Below are positions 10,088 through 21,900 of a stretch of 64,000 bases of DNA, in pieces. The position numbers and the translations under genes were made by a program. The notes under the pieces are model-generated. The model saw only the letters and a program-made list of their open reading frames with translations, did not search any database and was not told the DNA's origin. The stretch's first letter is position 1. Each line of letters starts with the position of its first letter. Source of the stretch: Pratylenchus scribneri (taxonomy: Eukaryota > Nematoda > Chromadorea > Rhabditida > Pratylenchidae); the NCBI GenBank assembly GCA_030063045.1, contig JAQSEB010000047.1, forward strand, positions 2,170,001-2,234,000, given 5' to 3'.

Positions 10088-13000
10088 ATGTTGGAAATGC
10101 CGTTGGAGGATTCGACGATGCCAAAATCCAGGGAAATTATTGGTCCATCGGCGGAAAAAATGAAAGCAGGCAATAGTGGCAGTAACTTTTTATTTGGACA
10201 TGGCCAATTGATGGTTTGAATAGACGAAATAAATTCATTCCCTTCCAAATTTGAAGAATTATGCCGTCGCCACTCAAATGAATGAGCCACCTTCATCAAA
10301 TGCCCAATCCACCACTGCGATTTGCTCTAGCCCATTAGATCAGTTGATTAAGGTAAGGAGAGGAGTCGAAATTAGGACAGGAAGATCGAGTTCCGTATAA
10401 ACTGGTGACAATCTTTTGGCCATATCTCGACAAGGAAGCAACCAATTCAGGAAGGCGATATGCCATTTGGAAGATCTAAATGTCCTCTAAAAAGTGGCTT
10501 AGCTATCTTTTTGAAAATTAACAAATTTTTAAAATAAGCGGCCTTTCCTTTGAAAATTGGGGTTTATATTCAATTCATTTAACTATTTTAAAAAGGTATA
10601 ATTCCTAAACATTTTATAGCCACTTTTTTGAGAACACTTTGGGCTTTCAAAAGGTATATCGCCTTCCAAAATTGATTGATTCCTTGTTGAGATATGACCA
10701 AAAGAATTATAATGAATTGTTTCCTTTTTCTATTTTCTTCCCATTTTAACTTCAATTCCTTTTCATTCCAGCTTCATGAACGATTCCAACAGGGCGAATT
10801 CAGCACGTCCACTTCCGCCATTGTCCCTAATTCATCTTCTTCCATTTCAACTTCAAAATCGCCGATATCCGTTGCCCAATCATCGGCTTCCGTCAAAACT
10901 CCACCGGCTGTCATGAATCCGACTTCCCTCCCTCCACCCCCCACATCCGCCTTTGACCATTTTGGCACGGCATTCGGCTGCCCCCAATCCCTTTTGGACC
11001 CATCCTCACTGATGTTCTCCTCATATACGGCTGCCAATGCCGCACATCATTTGGGGCCAACAATGGTGGCAGCGGCGGCGGCTGCAGCCGCTCCATGGTC
11101 TTCGCCGGCGGCATGTTGGTCTTGGAATGCGGCTGCCAACGAAACGACTGCAGCTTTGTTGAATGGAGGGGGAGGTGGATCACCGAATAGTGCGGGATGG
11201 TCTTCGGTGGCTTCTGCTGGCCATCATTATTTTGGCAATCCTTTTGGAGGTGAATTTTGGAGAAAAAAACAGCAATATATATAATGAGGGAGGAGGGAGG
11301 GTATGATGAAGTCCCTGGGCTGTTCATTTGGTCATAGTTCAGCAAGGCTATGGCCAATTTGGGAAGGCGATATGCCATTTAGTAGCCTAAAGTGTCCTCT
11401 AAAAAGTGGCTCATAAACTTTTGTGAAATCCGACTTTTTAAAATAGTAACATGCCTTTGAGTGTAATAGACTCGAATTTTCTGATCGGGTAAGGAAAAGC
11501 CGCCTATTTTACAAAATATTTTTAATTTTCAAAAAGATAAGTTAAGCCACTTTTTAGGTGACATTTAGGGATTTCAAATGGCATATTGCCTTCTAAAATT
11601 GGTTGTTTCCTTGTTGAGATATAGTATAAAAATGGCACCAAGTACTGAATCCTCCTACTTCGTAGAAATAAGCGGATTAGGAAGGAGTTAATAAATATAA
11701 TATAAAACAAAAACTTATTTTCAATGAAGCCGCAGCAGCTCTCGTCCCCAACCAATTCTCAGCCGCAACATCCACAACCCAGTTGGGCTCCTCAAACAGT
11801 AAAAATTTGACGACAATGACCAGCGCCCCTAGCAAAAATGGAATTGTGCCAAAGCAAACAGTTCCGAAATCATCCAACAGTACAAAACGTCCAAATGGGA
11901 TATCATTAGTGCCCACGGAAAGCCGATCAATCCGGGGAACAGTATCTTCGACCAGCAAAGGACAACGCTCAAATGGTGGCGGAAAAATGCGCGCAACTGC
12001 TACTGGGGCAAATGGCAACAATAGTTCGGCGGCAAGCAGTGCCAAAATGACTTGTGAATGTCCAAATTGCAAGGAATTGCAGAGGATTGGTGGGTTTAAC
12101 ATAAAGAAGGGGATAGGAAGGAAATAATTGAGTAATACCGATTGAGTTGAGCACCCGCTTTCGTTTTTGGCCCATAGCTCAACGAGGCTATGGCCAATTC
12201 GGGAAGGCGATATACCATTGGAAAGCCAAAAGAATCCTTTAAAAAGTGGCCATTTTAAATTTTATGAAATCCACCATTACAAAAAGCTTCATATCTTTGA
12301 GTGTTATAAATTCTAATTTTCTGATTTATGAGGAAAAGCCGCTTTCTTTAAATTTTAAAATAATTAGAAAAGCCACTTTTTAGAGGATATTTAGAGTTTT
12401 CAAATGGCATATAGCCTTCTCGGATTAGTTACTTCCTTGTTGGGATATGGTCAAAAAACGGCCAGGTACTGAAACGTCCTGCTATTTTGGGGTTTTCTCC
12501 ATCTCATGAAAGTTGGCAACGGTAAAATAGATGGGCACTTTTTTTATGACATCATTCAGGATTTACCAAAAGCCGAAACCTCCCTTGCGATGGTGAACGA
12601 TGCCCATCTAAATTTTATGGGCATTCATTCTATTGGGCACTCTATTTAGTATTTACTCGCCTCGTATATCTCATTACATTTTCCTTTTTTTTTGGATAGG
12701 CGACAATTGAGGGCAAAAGACCTTGAAAAATGGAATGGGCAAATTTGAATGGACTGACTAGCTTTAAAGGGGATATATGGGAAGCGGAAAGGTGGAAATT
12801 GGAATTGTGATGGGGAAATCCGCATAAATTAGCCCATAAAAACCAACTCTTTGGAAGGATTGATGCCCTTTCCCTAGATGGACTCATTTCCCCGGTTAAT
12901 TTGCACAGGTGCGCCACTGGATAAAAAACGCGAAAAACACAGTTGCCACATACCCGGCTGTCACAAAGTCTACAGCCGTTCCTCCCATTTAAAAGCGCAC

Positions 13001-13199
13001 CTTCGATGGCATAGCACTGATCGACCAGCCACAACGGTGACCATTGGGAGAATAGGGATTGATTTTTGAATTCAAATTTTCGATTGCTTTACAGAAAAGA
13101 CGCCTCTTCGATCCCCCGGATGGACCATTGTTGGCGGAAAATTTGCTGAGGAAAGAAAATGCGGCAGCTATTTCCATTTCACAGGCCGAAAACCGATGA
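10088..13199 (+). CDS. Sp/buttonhead-like transcription factor with a single zinc finger
   Basis: Six exons join in phase: 10088-10213, 10257-10352, 10772-11249, 11730-12089, 12909-13036 and 13095-13199 (430 residues). The first intron would be only 43 bp; if it is not real, translation could begin at Met 10278. The N-terminal half is Ser/Ala/Gly-rich with an alanine run and aromatic patches, as in activation domains. A buttonhead box ([10 protein letters not shown]) is followed by a classical Sp-type first finger ([20 protein letters not shown] then HLRWH). Sp factors use three fingers to bind GC boxes in DNA. Here the frame goes from the first finger's linker (STDRPATT) into a 35-residue tail ending SQAENR, with no second or third finger in the remaining DNA. 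Each of the three large introns carries a palindromic MITE. The family call is firm on the Btd box and finger; the exon 1 call is weaker. Confidence 0.8.
10413..10704. mobile_element. palindromic MITE copy (in Sp-like gene intron)
   Basis: The left end CTTTTGGCCATATCTC is repeated inverted at the right end (GAGATATGACCAAAAG). Inside each arm are GGAAGGCGATATGCC and CCTCTAAAAAGTGGC and their complements. About 290 bp, no coding capacity. Same family as roughly a dozen copies elsewhere in the window. Confidence 0.85.
11327..11631. mobile_element. palindromic MITE copy (in Sp-like gene intron)
   Basis: Arms carry GGGAAGGCGATATGCCATTT and CCTCTAAAAAGTGGC on the left, with the complementary series ending TTGTTGAGATATAG on the right. 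The ends are more diverged than in the neighbouring copies. Confidence 0.8.
12164..12458. mobile_element. palindromic MITE copy (in Sp-like gene intron)
   Basis: Begins TTTTTGGCCCATAGCTCAAC and ends TTGTTGGGATATGGTCAAAA. The inner arms contain AAAAAGTGGCC and its complement. It lies in the intron just before the zinc-finger exon. Confidence 0.8.
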
Positions 13200-13420
13200 T
13201 ATTAAATGTTAAAAAGATGAATAAAAATTGAAATTGTCCATAATTTTTTTAATCGCCGTCATGAAAATTTTATTTTAATATGTATGTGTCATATTTAAAA
13301 AAAATAAATGAAGTAGAGAACAAAAATATAGCAAAAAGTTGAGTTTTTTTTGTTCCATCATGCATTCTTTTTAACATCTTTCGAACAATTTTGCTGCTGC
13401 CATCCATCCACAATGTCCAA

Positions 13421-13894
13421 TCACAATTTTGAATGCGAACCGCCGCCACGAAGAGCCAACACGAGATGAAGCACTGAGCCACCTTGGATCTGTTTAATTA
13501 AAAGAATGGGAATTATTGAAATTTTTTGTAAAATTTGACAGTTTTTCAATATATTTTTTCTGTTATAATTTAAAGAAGCCATTGCCTATTATTTTCTTAG
13601 AAATTGGCATATTTTTAAATTGAATACCAATTTCAATTAAATTTTAAAAGTATTTCGTTTAAATTAAAATACCTTGTAGTCTTGTGCCGTTTTGTCGTCG
13701 TTCATCTGTTTCCCAGCGAAGATGAGTCGTTGTTGCGGTGGCGGAATTCCCTCTTTTTCTTCAACCTAAAATAATTCTTTAATTTTTTAAACCATATTTT
13801 TTAAAACCTTTTCCTTGATCCTGTCGACTCTGTCCGTGGGTTCAATGTCCAGTTCGATTTCCTTTCCGGTGAGTGTCTTGACTTTGATCAGCAT
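13421..13894 (-). CDS. ned-8: NEDD8 ubiquitin-like modifier
   Basis: Three minus-strand exons, 13894-13808, 13765-13673 and 13489-13421, join in phase to give 82 residues. The protein starts [20 protein letters not shown] and continues through [20 protein letters not shown] and [12 protein letters not shown]. This is NEDD8, the modifier that is conjugated through its C-terminal Gly-Gly to cullins and activates cullin-RING ubiquitin ligases. NEDD8 is distinguished from ubiquitin by the [16 protein letters not shown] start and by Ala before LRGG. After LRGG there is a short extension, GSHSKL, that a NEDD8 C-terminal hydrolase must remove before conjugation. The gene converges on the Sp-like gene (222 bp between stop codons) and is divergent from unc-73. 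Confidence 0.96.
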
Positions 13895-14506
13895 TGTCCG
13901 ATTGAATTGAATTAGAATCAATAAAAATAATTAAGAATAATACTTTTTCAAAAGAAGAAAGAAAGTCTCGGTTTATCTAAAATATTTCGCTGGATTATTT
14001 TTAATTATTTAGTAAGTAATTTGGTCATAAAAAAATGTGTAAAAATTAGAATATTGTCCGCTACTTAATAAAAATCACAAAGTGCCTGCCCTGTGGCGAT
14101 GTGAATTGGGAAAAAAATGCATTTTTTTTACTTTTTTGATTCTCGTTTTTCTTTTACGTTTTCCAATTTTTTCCAAAAAAAAATAAAAAATTTTTTGATG
14201 ACATTTTATCCAAAAATGATTTCTTATCCCAAATAAAAATAAAAAAAATAAACCCTCAGGCTGATTCCTTCCTAAACACGAAAAACCTAAACCGAAACCC
14301 TTTGTAAGCCGTAAACCAAAAAGTTAAAAAGAAAAAATGATTTATATTACTAACAATAAATTGCTAAATTTCTTTTTCACTTTCTAATCCAACTAAATTT
14401 CTATTTTTAAAGGTTTATGACAGCAAAATGAAGCTGAAAACAAATATTTCTTTCGTCTTTCTTCACTAAAATCTATGATCTCCATGCAGAACATCAGTTA
14501 GAAATA
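13895..14506. promoter_or_regulatory. shared upstream region of ned-8 (minus) and unc-73 (plus)
   Basis: The 612 bp between the two start codons is very AT-rich and has no other gene. Both promoters or 5' leaders are expected here, since the genes diverge. An acceptor-like ATGCAG at 14484-14489 lies about 17 bases before the unc-73 ATG and could receive a spliced leader or an upstream exon. Confidence 0.45.
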
Positions 14507-15951
14507 ATGCATAAAATGCAACCAACATCTTCCGGTCATTCATTCCTGAACCGGGTGGACGAGATCGATCATATTCTCCGGGAGCGGATTGCAATTCTAC
14601 CAGGGGCCAGGGACCGTGAAAATCGGCCTATAATTTTTGTGCCTGCACGTGATATTGCCACAAATCCAGATCATATTCGAAACCTTATGATTTACCTTTA
14701 TGATGTGACATCGTGAGTTTTGAGTTTAAATTTAATAAAAAATATGCAAATTAAAATTTTAGTGATGATGCAAAAGCTCGGGGATTTGTTTTTATTGTGG
14801 ATATGCGTAAAGGAACTTCATGGGATATTGTAAAACCGATTTTAAAATCATTACAGGTTTTGTTATATTTTTAATCATTTAATTATTTTATTTTTAGGAA
14901 TATTTTCCCGCCAATATAAATTGTGTGTACATAATAAAGCCCGACAAATTTATTGAAAAATACAAAATTTCCACTGCAAAATATACAAAATTTGAGCTTC
15001 AATTAATTTCGCTGGATGCCATTCCAAAATTTGTTGATTTTTGTCAAATAATTCGCGAATTCGGCGGTTCACTAAATTATGATAACGATGAATGGATTGA
15101 ATTTCGAAGGGTTAATTTCACTCTAATTTATTTTAATATTTAATAAATTCAGGAAATTGAAAGGATAGTACATAGGATGTCAGAAATTTTAAAAAATCTC
15201 GAACGAATTTGCATCGAAATGAGAAGTGCCGAAATGCCATTGGACGCCATCGCAGCTCAATCCTCAATTCAAAGGCATCAAGGCCTCTTCCCAATAATTA
15301 GTGCTGTGCCACTCGAAGATTTTGATCGAGATATTCATCAACTCAGGGAGAGGGTGCTAATTTCTGGTTCCAAACATAAAAATGGCAAAAAACATCTCCA
15401 ACAAAATGGCACAACAGCAATTTATGGCAATCCCGATCTTCTATTTGTTTTCCCACATCTTTGTCAATTGCTCAAAACGTTGGTCAGAACTAGGTAAAAT
15501 TTAAAAATATTTTAAAAATAAATTCGGTTAATATTTAATTTATCAAAAAAAAACAATGAAAGAAAGTGTCAAAAAATTCCAAATTTTTTTGCTTATGGGT
15601 TTATCCTAAATTCGCAAACATTAAAACCAAATTGAATAGAGCTGTTCAAGACGCATCGAAATCGATTATATAATTTGTTATGGTTTGGTCAAAATTAAAG
15701 AATATTAAGCGGTTTAAACCGATTTTGATTTAATGCTTCATTCAAAACTATGTTAGAAATGTTTAAACTTTAACGAAAATATAGTAAAATGAATTATTTG
15801 GGTATAAAGTTTTGTTTATCTAAAATAAATTAAATTTTAATAATTCGACTCACATATTTTTAGAAATGACGCAATGAATCAATGGGAGGCACGAAAAACG
15901 GAACTTGATCATTATTCCCAACTGAAATTGTTTGAACAGGATGCAGAAAAT
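14507..15951 (+). CDS. unc-73: unc-73 exons 1-5: CRAL-TRIO (Sec14) domain and first spectrin segment
   Basis: Exons 14507-14712, 14763-14856, 14898-15110, 15153-15493 and 15864-15951. The start Met precedes [20 protein letters not shown]. Trio-type Sec14 features follow: [49 protein letters not shown] and [10 protein letters not shown]. The domain is expected to bind lipid or to regulate the exchange domains. The frame could extend upstream through an earlier exon, since HQLEI precedes the Met in frame, but an acceptor-like tract just before it favours this start. Confidence 0.88.
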
Positions 15952-18900
15952 GTATGAAAAATTATGGAAAAATTCAGTAAAATATTTTCCTATTTTTAGC
16001 TTTCTCAATGGATTTCAAAGCATTTTCACAGTTTGACACATAGATTTGTTCTAATTGGTGAAAATGAACAAGAGACGAGTCGATTGCTCAAAGAACATTT
16101 GGATTTTGCTGATTCAGTCAATGTAAATTTTATTAAAAATAATTTAAATTAAATAAATTAATTACAATTTTTTGGACCCAGCTTTTTGGTCAAATGAGTT
16201 TTCTTGAAAAATATATTGTAGAATACATAATAATTCATAAAAATTTACATTAATTCCGATAAAAATAACTTTCTCTGAGCGGATTCGAACCCGAGACCTA
16301 ATTTTTGCAAAAATGGACTGTCTCTTTTCGGATCGAAAATTTTCAAAAAAATTTTCGTAAATTTCTTTTAAACCTTGACCAGCCCAAAAGCCAAAACTTA
16401 TCCATAAAAAATGCTAATTTATCCAATATTTTTTAAAAAATTTTAATTTTTAGAAAATAGAAGTCAGCTACAGTCAAGCACTCACCGTTGGAAAACGTCT
16501 CCTCGAAATGCAAACTATTGGAATAAACAAAATTGAGAATATTTCCCGTCAACTGAAAGATAATTGGACACAATTTTTGACGAGAATTGAACAAAGAACA
16601 CAGCTGCTAAAATTGGCATTGAATGCTCATCGAAAATGTGGCACGGTATCAAATTAATAATTTTATTAATCTTAAATTAGAAATTATTAAAAAATTAAAA
16701 GGATTTTATTAGACAAAACTAAAATAACCAAACTTTTAGAAAAATTTTATATTAAATTTAACATTTTACGTTTGTTGGCATTGGCATGTATAGCTTAGTT
16801 GATAAAACCATGGGGAATAGCAAACACCTTGTCGGGTTCAAAGCCCTTCAGAATACGCTAATTTTTTAAAGCTTTTTTTAAAATTATTTTTTTGTCAAAA
16901 ATCAATTTATTAATTTTAAAATACTAATATTATTTATTTAATTAATTCATTCCATATTTTAAGTTTTTGAAAAATGCCGAACAATGGCAAGCGAATGTTG
17001 GCATTGATCCGAACTCAATTAGTTCAATGAGTGATTTGGAAGATGCATCCAAAAAACATCGGGAATTCCAAAAACTCTATCAAGGCACTTATTCCGAAGC
17101 GTACGAAGAAATGAACCAATTGATGAAAATTTTGAAGAAATATTTTGGCGATTCCGCCGCCCAGCTGCCAATTTATCGACAAATTCAAGAACAAATCCAA
17201 CTGATTGCGAACACATTGAAGGGCATTCATAGCATTTGGGAGGCCCGTGACCTAACAATTCACAACAAAATATCCAGCGCCGATTTCGTTTTCGACCTCC
17301 AATCCGTGTTGGATTGGCTCACCCAACATGGGGAGCCATTTTTGCAACGGAAGGTGGGCATTGGCCAAGATCCGGAATCGGCAAATGTGCTCACTCAAAA
17401 TCATCAAAAATTTCGGGCGGTCGCCATAAACACACATAAAAATGCGGAACAAATTTTTCGCATGATTCATGTGCTGGATGATGCAGGTAAAATTTTTTTT
17501 TGATTTTAAAATTGAATTAAAAATTTAAAAATAATTAATTTTAAACTTATTTTCGAGCCCATATTTTTACTAGAAAAATTATTAAAAAATTCATTTTTGT
17601 TATTTTTATAAATTAATTAAATTTATTGCAGAAGAAACAGTCAGAAGTGATGCACTCAGAAAAGTGGAAGAATTGCGACAAAGGATTGACAAATTCCGGC
17701 GGAGCATTGAACATCGAACACATTTGTATGGAAAAATAATAATTAATAATTTTATAAGGAAAAAATATTAATTTTTATTCAATATTCATTGAATTTTTTT
17801 GTCAAAAAAATTTTTTGGCTCTAAAACAGAATTATCAAAAAGTGATCTAGATAGTTTAATGGGTATAATCCTTGCATTTCTAATGCATAAAGTGAAGAGT
17901 TCAGTTCCCATTGGTAGCAAAATATTTTTATAGAATTTAGGCAAAGAATATGGTTAAAAAATGAGTCTAATTTATCCAAAAAATGTTTACACCGTTAATT
18001 CAATGATTTTAAAAATATTAAAGTGGATAGATTAATTATACCGTTATATTATTTGAAGACTCCATTTGGCCTACTATTTTTATTTGCACTACGATGAAAT
18101 CATGGATTGGTACGGCAAAATGGACGCTCGAGCCAGCTACATTTGTGTGGTGCCCGACAGGGTGGAACAATGCGAAAAGAACAAGGAGACATTCCAAACG
18201 GACAATGATTTGACGGTGCAAGCCTACGATCGGGTGATGATTGAGGCCCAACAATTGTTGCAATCGTTGAAGCAGCAAAGGGAACTGCTTACAATTGATA
18301 ATAATGAGGCAATGTTACATGTGCAAACATTGATGCGGAATATTGGTAGGTGCAAATTTTATACAAATTTTTAATCATACTAATTAAAATATAATACCCA
18401 TAAAACTCATTTAATTAATAACCTACCTACCCCAACCCCATCATCTCTTCATTATAACTTATATTATTAGGGGTAGGTCAGGGTTCGAATCCACTCAGGA
18501 AAATTATTTTTTTCCAGCCTTGGTAACGATTTTAATAATCCCTTTTAAGTATATATTTCAAGATGAAATACTTATAGTAATTCGAACAAAAACATGACTA
18601 AATTTTCATAATTAAAACTTTTTGATGCTATAAAAATTGGCTACTAATTAGGGGTCCATTTTAAAGTGTATTCTATCTAAAAGTTAGCCCTTAGTCTAAT
18701 AATATAACTGCATACCTTAATTCTTCTATTAGAAGCCCTCCTTCTATAAGCCCACCTTCTATTAGAAGCCCACCCCTCGAAAAATTTATGTCAAAAATAA
18801 CCAATGTAGAGGTGAAATTAGGCCGAAATAAACATTTTTTGTCTTCAAAATTTCCGAAAAGTCTCTCTTCGGGGCCTCTGAAATTTATAAGCCCATGGGC

Positions 18901-21900
18901 TTCTAATAAAAGATTTACGGTAATTTATTATAGCTATTATTTATAAGATTTCAAAAATTATTTTTCGGCAATAAAAGTTGTGCGAATAATTTTGGATAAA
19001 AATTCGATATAATTAAATTAATTTCTCCATTTTTAAATTTAGAAAATCGCCACATGTTGGAGAAGGATCGATGGCAAGAACAACGCATTTATTTGAATAC
19101 TGCACTGAAAATATCCACATTTTTACGAGATTGTTATGAAATTAAAAAGCAATTGGAGGTAATTTAAGCAGATTATTTCATTAAATTGTTTATTATTTTT
19201 GTCTTTTTTAGAGTTGGCGGCAAGATCTGCAAGGATTACGGCATTCTGTCAGTAATACAGTGGAAATAATCAAACAATATCACACACAAAATACAATAAA
19301 AGTGCAACAAGTGGTCAGTGATGCGATGAAACAATTATCGGAGATTTTGGAGGTGGGTGAAAATTTATTTAATTTAATTCGATTTTTTTTAAAATTTAAT
19401 TCGAATTTTTTAATTGAATTAATTTATTCTATGCGAACATTTTAGTTAATTCGAAGCAAAGCATTACGGATGGTTTTCGCCGAGGACCCCAATAAACCAA
19501 TTGATGATGTGATTGTTAAAGCAGCGGAACAATTGCAAAATTTGGAACGGGAAGTTATGAATGTGAGTTTAAAAAATGAAAACCAAAATATTAATTAATT
19601 TTGTACTTATCATTTATGTATTATATGTATGTGAGTACAGATTTTACAGCCCAGAATCACCTATATTTTCCCAAAATTAGTCATCCTAAAATAGTATTTT
19701 TCCATAGATTTAGAAAAGAAAATCAAAAGTAAAAAATAATAATTTTTCGAATTTATATATTTGTTAATTTTTTTTTAAAGATTGCCAAGGATATTTCCAA
19801 TCGAATTGAGCTGAACATCCAGCTGGGAAAACTTCGCCAACTGGCGCATGAAGTTGTTGAGGCAATCGAAAGGGAACAAATGCGCCTTCTACAATTCTAT
19901 CATATTCCGGGCAATCAACAAGAAACTGATTTGGAATACAAATATTTCAACGAATTTCGAATGGAAATTGAAGTGAGTCATTAATGACATTTTGATTAAT
20001 TTAATTTATTTTTTAGTTATTTGAAGAGAAAGTCAACCGTTTCTATAATGAAAAAGAACGATTCACTGCATTGTTGGCATTGGATTCCCATGCCGAAACC
20101 CGGGTTCGAGCCGAAAATTTGCTGACTGAAGTGAAGGCAAAATGGCAATGTTTGGTCGGGTTGTTGGACACAAGGAATAAATTGTTGACTGCCGCCAATT
20201 CCTACTATAAATACACAAAATTGGTTGGAATAATTCACATTTTTGATTGTATTTAATAATTTTATTTTAGCTACTTCCAACTTCTCAATCCATTGAAAAG
20301 GATCTTTCCGCCGACAGGGATAATGATTTTTGCAAATCCGGCAATTGGATCGATTTGGAGCATTGTTTTGATGCAACACTGGAGAGACTGGAAAAACATT
20401 CCAATCATAGGAAACGATTTTTAGAGGTTTTTAATATTTAAAATTAATTAAATTGGTTAATTTTTTAACTTTTTAGACGACCTTTTTCTGAGATTTTAAA
20501 AATTAAAATCAATTAAAATGAACGTTATTAATATCATTTTGGAATCGAAAAATCGAGAAAAAAATCTAAGCCCGAAATTTTGTATCCATTTTAGATTAGA
20601 TTATTTTTTTAAGAAAATAAAATTTTTAGGGCAATAAAATCTTTTTTATAATATAATTTTTAAAAATAAAATTTGCATAATTTAGGCGAGCGTTTATGCC
20701 CAACAAACCGCCGACCAATTCATGAAATTCATGCAACGATGCGGTGCACCAAAGGAACATATGGATACACGTTTAATTGAAGTGCAACAATATAAGGATG
20801 CGATCAGGGAGAGGCAAAATATTATCCATCGACTTTGGACCGAGTGCAATGCAAAAATTGAGAAATGCCGGGATGCGGTCAAAATCAAATATATGGCCAG
20901 AAATGTAACCGCTAAAATGTTTTATGAAATAAAATAATGCTTGGCTGGGATAATTATGCCGCTTTTCAAAGGCACAAATTGTTTAAAAAATATTTTTTTT
21001 ATTTATATTTGTATATTTGGTCGAATGGCGAAGAGTCTTGTTTTTATTAGGCAAAAATAAAAGGCTTTTTGATGGGAATGAAAGTTCGAATCCCACTCGC
21101 TTTCCATAATTTATTAAGTCAGAAAAAGCCATATTTTAATATTTTTTTTGAAATTTTTATTTGAAAAATTACTAAAAAATCAAAAAAAAAATCAATTTGC
21201 TGCTGAAAATATATTTATCTATTTTGCAAATTTTATATTCACATATTTCACTATTTTTAAATTTATAACTGTCCTAGCCTTATTAAAAATTAATAAAAAT
21301 ATGGTTTTAATTAATTTATTTTTAAGACGATTGATTGGACCGATCGAGAATTGGCAACATGCGTGCAAATAATCGACACTGCCGAACATATTCGAAAATT
21401 CGAACCACCCACTAATCAACGAACAAAATTGGAAGAACTTTTGGAAAGTTGCTTTAAGCTGAAGGATTTGATCAAAGTTGAACGCTATGAAGTCCGAAAA
21501 ATGTTGGGCGAGGCCAGAAAATTCATCGACTCAAATCCGAGCGATTTCCATTCGGCCGAAGTGGAGAAGATCACAATTTCGGCAAATTCAAAGCTACAAA
21601 ATATTTGGAATATTTTATCGGAAAGCGAAAAAGTTGTCCGTGATGCTTTGAATTCTGGGCTGGATGAGCCGAAATTGACAATGGCAAAGAAATCGGTAAA
21701 TTTAAATTAATTTAAATTAAAATAATTATAAATTTTTAAAAATTTTTGTAAATTAATAAAAAATTTTTAAATTTTTATTTTAAATATTAATAAATTAATA
21801 TTTTTAAAGGAATATTTGGACCGGTACAGTGACAGTACAATTGAGGATAAATTGGCTGGAAGGGATGGAGGAATTGTTGGCACAGTCAGCGATGAACCCG

